NCBI RefSeq assembly: GCF_900089605.1
Contig: NZ_LT594324.1
Span: 3,534,001 to 3,598,000, forward strand
Direction: 5' to 3'
Origin: Micromonospora narathiwatensis
GTDB taxonomy: Bacteria > Actinomycetota > Actinomycetes > Mycobacteriales > Micromonosporaceae
Length of the DNA stretch: 64,000 nucleotides
This document shows, piece by piece, positions 34,879 to 43,510 of this stretch. The translations under genes were made by a program, and so were the position numbers. Position 1 is the stretch's first letter. Each line of letters starts with the position of its first letter. Below the pieces are notes generated by a model, which was not told where the DNA came from, searched no databases, and was given only the letters and a program-made list of their open reading frames with translations.

Positions 34879-37455
34879 TCCGTCGCCGACGAAGGGCACG
34901 ATCAGGTCGGTGCGCTGGTCGTGCCGGTCCACCAGCAGGGCCCGCCCGTCCCGCGGGGTGTAGGTGAGATCGTGCACGCCGAGGTGCAGGCCCAGGTCGG
35001 CGCCGGACACGTTCAGCGCGACCAGGCAGGCCACGTCGTCGCGGTTCTGCGTACCGCCGAGGTCCTCGCCGAGCCGGCGCAGGCCCCGCCACCAGCCGAG
35101 CAGGTGCACGCCGTGGGCCGGGCCCTGGCGCAGCACCGCCCGCAGGTCGTCGTGCCCGGAGCGGAAGGTCTCCGGGTCGGCGGCGGCGAGCGCGCCCGAA
35201 GCGGCGTCCATCCCGAACACCACGAGGTAGGTCCGGGCGGCCTCCGGGGCGGGGCCGGCGGCCAACTCGGCGAGCTGGGCACGCAGGGCCGGGGCGTCGA
35301 GCCGGCGCACCGGGTGCCCGGCGGCGGCCAGCGTCATCGCCAGGTCGTCGGCGCGTTCGGTGGTGCCGGACGCCAGGGGGGCGAGCAGGAAGCGGGCGGT
35401 GCCGGGGGCGTGCTGCCGGGCCAGGCTGAGGGTGGCCGAGCGGAGCACGTCCGCCCCGGCGGCGGCGGTGCCGACCACCGCCAGGTGCCGGCCGGGTGCG
35501 GGGTCGAGGCGGACCGCCGCGCCGCTGCCGACCACGTCGACGGTCCGGCCGAGCAGGGCGAGCGGCGGATCGGCGTCGGGTCCCAGCCCGGCCCAGCCGG
35601 GGTCGTCGGCCAGCCGAGGCGTCTCGTACCCCCGGAAGACGACCGGCGGCGGCGAGCCCGCCGGCCGGGCCTGGAACAGCTCGTGCCGCAGCGCGGCCAG
35701 CTCGGCGCGGGCGGCGTGCGCGTCCGGGAAACGGACCTCGGTGTCCGCGCCGGCCGCACCCCCGGCGTGGTTGACCACGGCCGTCCCCACCGGAAGCGCC
35801 CTCGCGGCGTCGTTGACCGGGTCGAGCACGCCGCCCCCACCCGGCAGCGCGACCCGCAGCGGAAACTGGCCGAAGATGGTCTCGGCCCGGCCGTAGAGGG
35901 CCTCGATCCCGGTGGTGCTCTGGCTGGCCAGCACCAGGTGCAGGCCGTACGAGCGGCCCTTGCGGGCCAGCTCCTCCAGCAGGTCGACGGCCTGCCGGGC
36001 GAGGGCGTCGTTGCCGGCGAAGAGGACGTGGAACTCGTCGACCACGGTGACGATCCGGGGTGGCCGGGCGTTCGGCGGCAGGTCGGCGAGCTTGGTGACG
36101 CCGTGCTTCTTGAGCAGGGTGGCCCGACGGGTCAGCTCGGCACGCAGCTCGCGCAGCACGGCGACGCCGTACTCGCGGTCGGACTCGATGCCGACCGCGC
36201 GGGCGTGCGGCAGCCAGGACGGGTCGCGCTCGGTGGGGACGAACTCGGTGAAGCTGACCCCTTCCTTGAAGTCGAGCAGATAGAGCTGGAGTTCGGCCGG
36301 GGAGTAGCGGGCGGCCAGCCCGTAGAGCACGTCGAGCAGGAACACCGTCTTGCCGGCACCGGTCCGCCCGCCGACCAGCCAGTGCGGGGTGGCGTCGTCG
36401 AAGGCGACGGTCACCGGTTCCCGACCGACGGCCGCAGGGGCGGCTCCAGATCGCGGCGCGGCGTCAGACGCGCCGAGCTGGAGTTGCCGGCCCGCCCGGC
36501 CCAGCACGGTCCGCAGTCCGTCTCCGGACGACTCGGCCCAGCGCCGCGCCGGGAGCAGGTCGGTGAAGGTGACCGCGGTGGCCTGCCGGGTGGCCGCGCC
36601 GAGCTGCCGGGCCAGCCCCGTGACGGTGGCGTGCGACGGGTCAACGTCGAGCAGCACCGGGGCGGCCAGACCGCTGCCGTCGGCGCTGAACCGCTGCCCT
36701 GGTGGGTCACCGACCAGCACGTACCGGTCGTTCAGCCGGAGCTGGGTGGTGGCGCCGAGCGGCGGTGGCGGGTCGCCCGGGCCGGCGGCCGGGTAGCCGG
36801 CGAACAGGACGCAGACGGCCGCCGCGGGGCCGGCGTGGGTGAGCGCGGCGAGCCGGGCCAGCTCCCGGGGCGGCGGGGCGGACGCGACGACGACGAGCAG
36901 CAGCTCCTGATCGTCGCGGGCCGCCCGCTGAGCGGTCCGGGCGTGCCGTTCGGCCTCGTCGAGCAGCGCGGTGATCTCGGCCGCGGTGGTGGCGGCCGGG
37001 GCGAGCACGCCGGCGTCGTGCAGCGGGCGCAGCGGCAGGAACGCGGCGCCGAACGCGGCCGGGTCGATGCCGGCGACCCGGACCGTGCCGGCCGGCAGGG
37101 CGGCGAGCAGCCGCACCACCACCGCCCGCAGCAGTTCGCCGACCCGAGGGTCGCGGGCGTCGGCGTCCACCGCCAGGTGGGTGCCACCGGCCAGCGGCAC
37201 CAGCACCGGGAAGCCGCCGTCCAGGGTGGTCGCCTCGCCGAGGCGTACCGGGACGGGGTTGGTGGCGGGCCGGGCCGCGTCGGGCGCCGGTTCGGCCAGC
37301 TCGGCGCCGAGCCGGGCCAGCCGGGCCACCAGCTCGGGGCTGCCGGGGGCCACCGGTCCGGCGGCGGCGAGCGCGCGTCGCACGGCCTCCCACCGGCGTA
37401 CGGCCTGCCGGTGGCAGGCGACCGCCTGCCCGTACACCGTCGCGAGCCTGCCCAC
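34867..37455 (-). CDS. FtsK/SpoIIIE-like ATPase, orphan (EccC-like)
   Basis: An 862-aa ATPase of the FtsK/SpoIIIE/EccC superfamily. An N-terminal helical region (1-70) and an alpha/beta region precede the main ATPase domain: Walker A LVGGRTGAGKTVFLLD (about residue 360), YLLDFKEGVSFTEF, Walker B RIVTVVDEFHVLFAG and LVLASQSTTGIEALYGRAET (about 530). A further domain follows that looks like an ATPase fold without a usable P-loop (GRHLAVVGTAAAGADVLRSA lacks the Lys). No membrane segments, unlike chromosomal FtsK; no gamma domain. Start: GTG at 37455 with GGAGGG 6 bases upstream. It carries an in-frame palindromic element (36444-36483). First gene of a four-gene module whose function is unknown; transport of protein or DNA is possible. 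Confidence 0.85.
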   Translation of the reverse strand: MGRLATVYGQAVACHRQAVRRWEAVRRALAAAGPVAPGSPELVARLARLGAELAEPAPDAARPATNPVPVRLGEATTLDGGFPVLVPLAGGTHLAVDADARDPRVGELLRAVVVRLLAALPAGTVRVAGIDPAAFGAAFLPLRPLHDAGVLAPAATTAAEITALLDEAERHARTAQRAARDDQELLLVVVASAPPPRELARLAALTHAGPAAAVCVLFAGYPAAGPGDPPPPLGATTQLRLNDRYVLVGDPPGQRFSADGSGLAAPVLLDVDPSHATVTGLARQLGAATRQATAVTFTDLLPARRWAESSGDGLRTVLGRAGRQLQLGASDAAPRSGAAPAAVGREPVTVAFDDATPHWLVGGRTGAGKTVFLLDVLYGLAARYSPAELQLYLLDFKEGVSFTEFVPTERDPSWLPHARAVGIESDREYGVAVLRELRAELTRRATLLKKHGVTKLADLPPNARPPRIVTVVDEFHVLFAGNDALARQAVDLLEELARKGRSYGLHLVLASQSTTGIEALYGRAETIFGQFPLRVALPGGGGVLDPVNDAARALPVGTAVVNHAGGAAGADTEVRFPDAHAARAELAALRHELFQARPAGSPPPVVFRGYETPRLADDPGWAGLGPDADPPLALLGRTVDVVGSGAAVRLDPAPGRHLAVVGTAAAGADVLRSATLSLARQHAPGTARFLLAPLASGTTERADDLAMTLAAAGHPVRRLDAPALRAQLAELAAGPAPEAARTYLVVFGMDAASGALAAADPETFRSGHDDLRAVLRQGPAHGVHLLGWWRGLRRLGEDLGGTQNRDDVACLVALNVSGADLGLHLGVHDLTYTPRDGRALLVDRHDQRTDLIVPFVGDGDEW
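36444..36483 (+). repeat. 40-bp palindromic element inside the FtsK-like gene
   Basis: Outer arms CTCCAG/CTGGAG and inner arms GGCGCG/CGCGCC. It matches 41119-41158 (reverse orientation) over about 47 bases with few mismatches and identical length. Here it is read in frame as about 15 residues (LGASDAAPRSG core) just before the main ATPase domain. Confidence 0.75.
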
Positions 37456-37621
37456 CGTCCACCCTCCGACGTCGCCACGGTCTGCGATCAAGGGAACCCT
37501 AACGGACGCCCGCCGGCCCGGCACAGTACGCGGCCCTGGTCCACATCGCGGTGACCGATCCCACCGGGCCGGCGTTCCTCCGGCCGGCGACCGCGTCGCC
37601 CCGGGGCGAACGCGCCGGGCG
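37456..37621. promoter_or_regulatory. Region upstream of the FtsK-like gene
   Basis: A 166-bp gap between the ATPase gene and the end of the TetR gene. TAGGGT on the minus strand (about 37503-37498) may be the ATPase -10 box. No other structure is clear. Confidence 0.35.
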
Positions 37622-38203
37622 TCAGCGGCGCGCGGCCGGGTGGCGCAGGCCGTCCAGGGCGATGGCCAGCACCCGGTCGCGCTGGGCCGGCTCGGGGAAC
37701 TGGTACGCCGTGATTCCGCTGATCAGCCGCACCACGTCGTCGAAGCCGGCGTCCGGCCGGGCCACTCCGGCCTCCTGGGCGCGCCGCAGCAACGGCTCGC
37801 CCGCGGCGTAGATCTCGGTACGGCAGCTGCGGAACACCTCGGAGTCGTGCACCAGTTCCTCGGCGAGGGCCCGCTTGGTGCCTACGTAGGCAACGAACCG
37901 GTTCAGCCAGGCGACCAGGGCATCCCACGGCGGGAGCTCCGCCAGGTCGGCGGCGGACCCGCTGAGCGCGCGCACCTCCTCGACGTAGACCGCCTCGAAC
38001 AGGTCACGCCGATTGGGGAAGTTCCGGTACAGCGTCCCGATGCCGACCCCGGCCCGCCGGGCGATCTCCTCCAGCGATGCGCCCGCACCGCACTCCCCGA
38101 ACGCCTCCCGCGCGGCGGCGATCAACGCGTCGTAGTTGCGCCGGGCATCCGCCCGCTTCGGGCGCCGCGCAACGACCTCCCCCAGCTGGTCGGCGCTGGC
38201 CAT
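37622..38203 (-). CDS. TetR family transcriptional regulator (exporter control)
   Basis: One-component repressor. The 193-aa protein has the HTH domain at about residues 15-65 (NYDALIAAAREAFGECGAGA, LEEIARRAGVGIGTLYRNFP) and a helical ligand domain. Divergent from an EmrB/QacA-type MFS exporter, with three operator-like repeats in between, so it most likely represses the exporter and itself. Start: ATG at 38203 (MASADQLGEVV); a GTG at 38215 is the alternative. Confidence 0.92.
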   Translation of the reverse strand: MASADQLGEVVARRPKRADARRNYDALIAAAREAFGECGAGASLEEIARRAGVGIGTLYRNFPNRRDLFEAVYVEEVRALSGSAADLAELPPWDALVAWLNRFVAYVGTKRALAEELVHDSEVFRSCRTEIYAAGEPLLRRAQEAGVARPDAGFDDVVRLISGITAYQFPEPAQRDRVLAIALDGLRHPAARR

Positions 38204-38232
38204 GACGGGCGTCACCTCTCCTACCTTGCAAC

Positions 38233-38305
38233 CGGAGGCATCCCTCCGCTAGCTTAATGGAGGCACCCCTCCGGAACTGACCGGAGCCATGCCTCCGGAT
38301 AGCTT
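38233..38305. promoter_or_regulatory. Three operator-like repeats between tetR and MFS exporter
   Basis: Three copies of a near-palindrome at 24-25 bp spacing: GGAGGCATCCCTCC (38234-38247), GGAGGCACCCCTCC (38259-38272) and GGAGCCATGCCTCC (38283-38296). TAGCTTA boxes (38250-38256 and 38300-38306) fall between and after them and can serve as -10 boxes on either strand. This fits cooperative binding by the TetR repressor over both promoters. Confidence 0.65.
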
Positions 38306-38441
38306 ACTCCGGCTTTTCGGGCCGATTCCCGGCTGGCGCGATTGACGCCCCAGACACCCGGACCCGGGTCCCGCCATGCCCTCATTCGGCCGAACACCGG
38401 CAGCTCCGGCTGCCACCGCTACGCGAACGGGAGTCCTCTCC

Positions 38442-39908
38442 GTGATCGAACCCACCCGACGCGACTCGCGTCGGTTGACCTTCCTCGTCCTCGCGGCCGG
38501 CACCGGCTTCTTCTCGATGCTCCAGTCGCTGATCACCCCGGTGCTGCCCACCATCCAGCACGACCTGCACACCTCCCAGAACACCGTGACCTGGGTCCTG
38601 ACCGCCTACCTGCTCTCCGCGTCGATCTTCACCCCGGTCCTCGGCCGGGTCGGCGACATGGTCGGCAAGGAGCGGATGCTGGTCGTCTCCCTCGCCGCGC
38701 TCGCGCTGGGCTGCCTGCTGGCGGCCATCGCGCCCAGCATCGGCGTGCTCATCGCCGCGCGGGTCGTCCAAGGCGTCGGCGGCGCCGTGTTCCCGCTCTC
38801 GTTCGGCATCATCCGCGACGAGTTCCCCGCCGCACGGGTGAGTTCGGCCGTCGCGGCGATCTCGGCGATCGTCGCCGCCGGTGGGGGCCTCGGCGTCGTC
38901 CTGGCCGGCCCGATCGTCGCCACCCTGGGGTACCGCTGGCTGTTCTGGATCCCGCTGGTCGTCGTCGGGCTCACCGCACTCGCGGCGCACCGGTTCGTGC
39001 CGGAGTCACCGATCCGTACGCCCGGCCGGATCAACTGGGCAGCCACCCTGCTGCTGTCCGGCTGGCTGGTGGCGCTGCTGCTGCCGATCAGCAAGGGCGC
39101 CGCCTGGGGCTGGACCTCCGGTCGGGTGACCGGTTCGCTGGTGCTCGCCGGAGTGCTCCTGGTCAGCTGGCTGCTGGCCGAAGCCCGCTCGGCGAACCCG
39201 CTGATCGACCTGCGGATGATGCGCCTGCCCGGAGTCTGGACGACCAACCTGGTCGCCCTGCTCTACGGCGGCTCGATGTTCGCCGTCTACGCCTTCCTGC
39301 CGCAGTTCGTGCAGATCCCGACCAGCGCCGGATACGGCTTCGGCGCCAGCGTCACCCAGGCCGGGCTGCTGATGCTGCCGATGCTGGTTGCCATGTTCGT
39401 CGCCGGCCTCGCCGCCGGCCGGATGCAGGCCAGGTTCGGCGCCAAGGCGCTGCTCGCGGCCGGCGCGGTTTGCAACGTGTTCGCCTCGGCGATGCTGACC
39501 GTCGCGCACGACACCCGCTGGGAGATCGGCGTGGCCGGCGGGCTGGTGGGCCTGGGCATCGGGCTGGCGTTCGCCTCGATGGCCAACCTGATCGTGGCCA
39601 GCGTGCCGCCCGGGCAGACCGGCGTGGCGACCGGCATGAACGCCAACATCCGCACCATCGGCGGCGCGATCGGTGCTGCGGTGGTGAGCGGGGTGATCAC
39701 CGCTCACCCGCAGGCGAGCGGGCTGCCGCGCGAGGCCGGGTTCACCATGGGCTTCCTGGTCCTCACCGGGATCGCGCTGGCCGCCGCGATGGCCGCACTG
39801 ATCGTCCCCTCCGGCCGCCGGCCGGCGGTGCGTGGACAGCGCGGGGAGCGGTCGCCGCGGCACGCCGAGCCGGAGCTGACCGGCGAACTCGCGACGGCGG
39901 GACGCTGA
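38442..39908 (+). CDS. MFS drug exporter, DHA2 (EmrB/QacA) family
   Basis: Proton-driven exporter with 14 predicted membrane segments. The 488-aa protein has the DHA2 motifs LHTSQNTVTWVLTAYLLSAS (helix 2 region), motif A GRVGDMVGKERMLVVSLAA and motif C VQGVGGAVFPLSFGIIRDEF. Start: GTG at 38442 (MIEPTRRDSRR), with GGGAG 8 bases upstream; the longer frame from 38376 adds a non-conserved Ala/Thr-rich stretch. Controlled by the divergent TetR gene. The substrate is unknown. Confidence 0.92.
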   Translation: MIEPTRRDSRRLTFLVLAAGTGFFSMLQSLITPVLPTIQHDLHTSQNTVTWVLTAYLLSASIFTPVLGRVGDMVGKERMLVVSLAALALGCLLAAIAPSIGVLIAARVVQGVGGAVFPLSFGIIRDEFPAARVSSAVAAISAIVAAGGGLGVVLAGPIVATLGYRWLFWIPLVVVGLTALAAHRFVPESPIRTPGRINWAATLLLSGWLVALLLPISKGAAWGWTSGRVTGSLVLAGVLLVSWLLAEARSANPLIDLRMMRLPGVWTTNLVALLYGGSMFAVYAFLPQFVQIPTSAGYGFGASVTQAGLLMLPMLVAMFVAGLAAGRMQARFGAKALLAAGAVCNVFASAMLTVAHDTRWEIGVAGGLVGLGIGLAFASMANLIVASVPPGQTGVATGMNANIRTIGGAIGAAVVSGVITAHPQASGLPREAGFTMGFLVLTGIALAAAMAALIVPSGRRPAVRGQRGERSPRHAEPELTGELATAGR

Positions 39909-40128
39909 GCCGCTCGCGGCCCGGGCCGGCATCGTCCTGAACGGGGCGGTCAGCGCGCGAGCACCAGGTGGGCGAAGGCCAGCCCAGGCGCTCCTCGACG
40001 TCCATACCGGCAGCGTAACGATGATCTTCGTGCCGCCTGGGTCCCGGACGGGCATGACCTCGCTCACCCGGGGGCAGAGATCACGCTCGATCGTGGAAGT
40101 TAGTGGCCTACCGCGCCACGCGAGGCCA
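39909..40128. other. Gap between two MFS genes, possible gene remnant
   Basis: On the minus strand short pieces read like protein ends (for example VRDPGGTKIIVTLPV, and GLAFAHLVLAR before a stop at about 39953) but in different frames, so they may be remains of a decayed gene. The right part holds palindromic repeat copy B. Confidence 0.25.
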
Positions 40129-40156
40129 CTACATCCCGGATCGGGCGTGACCTTGG
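40079..40156. repeat. Dispersed palindromic repeat, copy B (78 bp)
   Basis: Begins GATCACGCTCGATC and ends GACCTTGG; inner arms TAGTGGCCT (40101-40109) and AGGCCACTA (40123-40131) are perfect reverse complements with a 13-base loop. It aligns with copy A at 25181-25257. It overlaps the last codons and stop (40129-40131) of the minus-strand MFS gene, so the repeat supplies that gene's end. Confidence 0.7.
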
Positions 40157-41772
40157 GGTGCCGGCGCCAACCCGGCGAGGGCGCAGTCCGCCGCGTGGGC
40201 CACCGTCGCCCGGGAGCGGCGCCGGGACCGGTGCGGCGCGCAGGCCGCGCACTCCCGTGCCGGGCGGACGGACGGACCGGCCACGAGACGCCCGGACCGG
40301 GGACGCAGCCCGGCGAACCGCGTACCGGCCGGCCGTGGTCCCGCCGGGCGGCTCGCCGGAACCGGGACGGGGCCGTCGGCGGTCGCCGGACGGGCGGCAC
40401 CAGCGGTGGCCGGGCGGACGACGCGGGCGGCGGTGGCCGCGAAGCGGCGTACCGGGCGGCGCACGGCGGGCGCGTTGAGCACCAGGGTGAGCCGGCGCCG
40501 CAGCCGCCGCTCGCGGAGCCGGTCGAGGGACGCCCCGGCCGCGACGGTGGCGACCGAGGTGAGCACGCCGGCCAGCACCAGCGTCTGCCGCGGCCCGGCA
40601 TGCTCGGCGAGCCAGCCGAGCAGGGGCGCGCCGACGGCCGCGGAGATCGAGCCGGTGACCGCCAGGGCGGCCAGCACCCGGCCCCGCATGGCGTAGTCGG
40701 TGTCGAGCTGGGCGCGGGCGCCGACCGTGGTGTCGATGATCACGGCGGCCGCCGCGATGGGCAGGATCACCGCGGCGAAGCTCAACGTGCCGGGGGCCAG
40801 CCCGGCGACGATCTGCCCGGCGCTGGCCAGCAGGCCGGCCCCGACCAGGACCCGGTAGCCGAGTTCCCGGCGGCGGGCCGCCACCAGCGCGCCGAGCACG
40901 GTGCCGACCGCGAAGACGGTGGAGAGGAAGCCGTAGCCGGAGGCTCCGGCGCGCAGCGGCCCGTCGCTCATCGCGGCCATGGTGACCTGGTAGTTGCGGC
41001 CCAGGCTGCCGAGCACGAAGGACAGCGCCAGGGCGACCAGTACCACCGGCTGACGCAGCAGATAGCGGAAACCGGCCCGGATGCCGCCGTCCACCGGGGA
41101 CGCGTCGGCCTCCGACGACTCCAGTTCGGCGCGTCCTGCGCCGCGCCGCGACCTGGAGCCGTCGTCCACTGCGCCGGTGTGCCGCTCCTGCTCACGTACG
41201 GCGAACAGGGCCGCGACGACCGCGACGAAGCTGGCGGAGTTGATCGCGAAGAGCAGCGCGGGGCCGACGACGGCGACCACGACGGCGCCGACGCTCATGC
41301 CGAGGATGCGGCCGGCGGAGTTGGTGAGCGAGCCGAGGGCGAGGGCGTTGCCGAGGCTCGCCCGGTCCACCAGGGTCGAGCACCAGCGGCCCATCACCGG
41401 GCCCTCGATCGCCGAGACCGCACCGGTGGCCAGGGAGATCGCGTAGATCGCCGGCAGGCCGCCGGCGCCGGTGACGGCGACCAGGGCCAGCCCGGCGGCG
41501 AGGGCCGCGTGGACGCCCTGGGCGACGATCAGCAGCGGCTTGGCGGGCAGCCGGTCGGCCAGCGCGCCGCCCCAGACGCTCAGCACCAGGCTGGGCAACG
41601 CCTGCAACAGGACGGTGAGGCCCATCGAGGTGGCGGATCCGGTCTTCGCCAGCACGTACCAGTTGACGCCGAGGACCTGCATCCAGGTCCCGACGACCGA
41701 CACGAAGCCGGCGGCGGCCCAGATCCGGTAGTTGCGGTGGCGCAGCGCGGCGAACGTGGCGCCGAGGGCCAT
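40129..41772 (-). CDS. MFS transporter with long disordered C-terminal tail
   Basis: Exporter of the MFS_3 (enterobactin-exporter-like) type with 12 membrane segments over residues 1-415 (start MALGATFAALRHRNYRIWA; ALADRLPAKPLLIVAQG is the motif A loop). The last 130 residues are Pro/Ala/Arg-rich and look disordered, ending in a dispersed repeat that supplies the stop, so this tail may be a secondary extension. The loop between helices 6 and 7 contains an in-frame palindromic element (41119-41158; reads SRSRRGAGRAELES). Start: ATG at 41772, with AGGA 7 bases upstream. Substrate unknown. Confidence 0.87.
   Translation of the reverse strand: MALGATFAALRHRNYRIWAAAGFVSVVGTWMQVLGVNWYVLAKTGSATSMGLTVLLQALPSLVLSVWGGALADRLPAKPLLIVAQGVHAALAAGLALVAVTGAGGLPAIYAISLATGAVSAIEGPVMGRWCSTLVDRASLGNALALGSLTNSAGRILGMSVGAVVVAVVGPALLFAINSASFVAVVAALFAVREQERHTGAVDDGSRSRRGAGRAELESSEADASPVDGGIRAGFRYLLRQPVVLVALALSFVLGSLGRNYQVTMAAMSDGPLRAGASGYGFLSTVFAVGTVLGALVAARRRELGYRVLVGAGLLASAGQIVAGLAPGTLSFAAVILPIAAAAVIIDTTVGARAQLDTDYAMRGRVLAALAVTGSISAAVGAPLLGWLAEHAGPRQTLVLAGVLTSVATVAAGASLDRLRERRLRRRLTLVLNAPAVRRPVRRFAATAARVVRPATAGAARPATADGPVPVPASRPAGPRPAGTRFAGLRPRSGRLVAGPSVRPARECAACAPHRSRRRSRATVAHAADCALAGLAPAPQGHARSGM
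41119..41158 (-). repeat. 40-bp palindromic element inside the MFS gene
   Basis: CTCCAG/CTGGAG outer arms, exactly 40 bp, same as the copy in the FtsK-like gene but inserted in the opposite orientation relative to its host gene. Read in frame in the cytoplasmic loop between membrane helices 6 and 7, a place that tolerates insertion. Confidence 0.75.
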
Positions 41773-41937
41773 GAGGATTTCCTGTCCAGGTGATGACACG
41801 ACGAAAGCCGGACCTCGCGGGTCCGGCCAGCCGCCAAGTCTGACCGCGCGCACACCGCATCGCCGCACTTCGTGAGGCGTCTCACGGGCCGCGTCCGGCA
41901 TCCGGGGCGGGCCGGGCAGGAAGCGGACGCGGAGCCG

Positions 41938-41978
41938 GCCGCCCTGGTCCGGGCCGGTTCGACCCGGACCAGGGCGGC
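41938..41978 (-). terminator. Terminator of the gltBD operon
   Basis: Perfect 16-bp stem (41938-41953 with 41963-41978) and 9-base loop, 14 bases beyond the gltD stop codon. The longest perfect hairpin I noticed in the window. Confidence 0.8.
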
Positions 41979-41992
41979 GTGACCGCGACGGG

Positions 41993-43510
41993 TCAGCGGG
42001 CGGCGAGCGGCTCCCGGGCCGGGTCCACCGGCGCGGGCAGGGCACCCACCCCGCCGAGGTACGCGTGGATCGCCGCCGCGGCGGCCCGCCCCTCGGCGAT
42101 CGCCCAGACGATCAGCGACGCGCCCCGGTGCATGTCCCCGGCGACGAAGACGCCGTCGGCGTCGGTCTGCCAGTCGGGGCGGGCGTCGACCGCGCCCCGG
42201 GCGTTGCGGGTCACCCCGAACTGGTCCAGCAGCGGCTGCTCCTCGGTGCCCTCGAAGCCGATGGCCAGCAGCACCAGGTCGGCCGGCAGCTCCCGCTCGG
42301 AGCCGGGCAGCACGGTGACGATCCGCCGGCCGTCCCGCTTCTCCACGGTCACCTCGGCGATCCGTACCGCCCGCACCTGGCCGGTGCCGTCGTCGACGAA
42401 CTCCTGCACCGCCGCGGCGAAGACCCGCTCGCCGCCCTCCTCGTGGGCCGGGTAGTCGCGCAGGATCCACGGCCAGGTGGGCCACGGGTCGCGGGCGGCG
42501 TCCCGGGCGGCCGGCGGCTCGGGGTAGCGGTCGAGCTGGTGCACGCCCGCCGCGCCCTGCCGGTGCGCCACGCCGAGGCAGTCGGCGGCGGTGTCGCCAC
42601 CGCCGATGATCACGACGTGCTTACCCGCCGCGTCGATCAGGGTGCCGTCCGGCATCCTGGGCGGGGCGGGCCGCCCGTCACCCGCCGCGGCGACCACACG
42701 GTTGGCGGCCACCAGATGCTCCATCGCCTGGTGTACGCCGCGCAGCGCCCGGCCCGGCGTCTCCGGGGTGTCCCGGCCCTGCAACGCGCCGCAGGCCAGC
42801 AGCACCGCGTCGTGCTCGGCACGCAACCGCTCGGCGGTCACGTCGACACCCACGTTCACCCCGGTACGGAAGACCACGCCCTCGGCGGCGAGCTGGGCCA
42901 GCCGCCGGTCGATGTGCTGCTTCTCCAGCTTGAAATCGGGGATGCCGTACCGGAGCAGGCCGCCGAGCGCGTCGTCCCGCTCGTACACGGTGACGGCGTG
43001 TCCGGCGCGGGCCAGTTGCTGCGCGGCGGCGAGCCCGGCCGGGCCGGAGCCGACCACGGCGACCGACTTCCCGGTCGGGGCCGCCGCCGGGCGGGGACGC
43101 AGCCCGCCGCGCGCCACCGCCGCGTCGGCGATCTCCACCTCGACCTGCTTGATGGTGACCGGCTGCTGCCCGCCGAGGCCGAGTACGCAGGCCGCCTCGC
43201 AGGGCGCCGGGCAGAGCCGGCCGGTGAACTCGGGAAAGTTGTTGGTGGCGTGCAGCGAATCCACCGCGGCGTCCCAGTCACCGGTCCGGACCAGGTCGTT
43301 CCAGTCCGGGATGCGGTTGCCGAGCGGGCAGCCGGCAGTGTCGCTGTGGCAGAACGGGATGCCGCAGTCCATGCAGCGGGTGGCCTGCTCGCGGATCAGC
43401 TCCTCGCCGGCCGGCGGGTACACCTCGCGCCAGTCCATGATCCGCACCGGCACCGGCCGGCGCGCCGGCAGCCGCCGGTCGTAGCGCAGGAAACCGTTCG
43501 GGTCAGGCAC
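41993..43510 (-). CDS. gltD: Glutamate synthase small subunit (beta)
   Basis: NADPH-dependent reductase part of GOGAT, passing electrons to GltB. The 505-aa protein has the N-terminal Fe-S cysteine clusters [19 protein letters not shown] and [15 protein letters not shown], the FAD site [20 protein letters not shown] and the NADPH site [15 protein letters not shown], and the C-terminal [22 protein letters not shown] start at 43510 overlaps the gltB stop by 8 bases. Operon gltB-gltD, with a terminator behind. Confidence 0.96.
   Translation of the reverse strand: MPDPNGFLRYDRRLPARRPVPVRIMDWREVYPPAGEELIREQATRCMDCGIPFCHSDTAGCPLGNRIPDWNDLVRTGDWDAAVDSLHATNNFPEFTGRLCPAPCEAACVLGLGGQQPVTIKQVEVEIADAAVARGGLRPRPAAAPTGKSVAVVGSGPAGLAAAQQLARAGHAVTVYERDDALGGLLRYGIPDFKLEKQHIDRRLAQLAAEGVVFRTGVNVGVDVTAERLRAEHDAVLLACGALQGRDTPETPGRALRGVHQAMEHLVAANRVVAAAGDGRPAPPRMPDGTLIDAAGKHVVIIGGGDTAADCLGVAHRQGAAGVHQLDRYPEPPAARDAARDPWPTWPWILRDYPAHEEGGERVFAAAVQEFVDDGTGQVRAVRIAEVTVEKRDGRRIVTVLPGSERELPADLVLLAIGFEGTEEQPLLDQFGVTRNARGAVDARPDWQTDADGVFVAGDMHRGASLIVWAIAEGRAAAAAIHAYLGGVGALPAPVDPAREPLAAR

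Noticed and set aside
39909..40020. Short protein-like remnants on the minus strand
   Set aside because: Pieces lie in different frames with no continuous gene; recorded only as a possible decayed gene.
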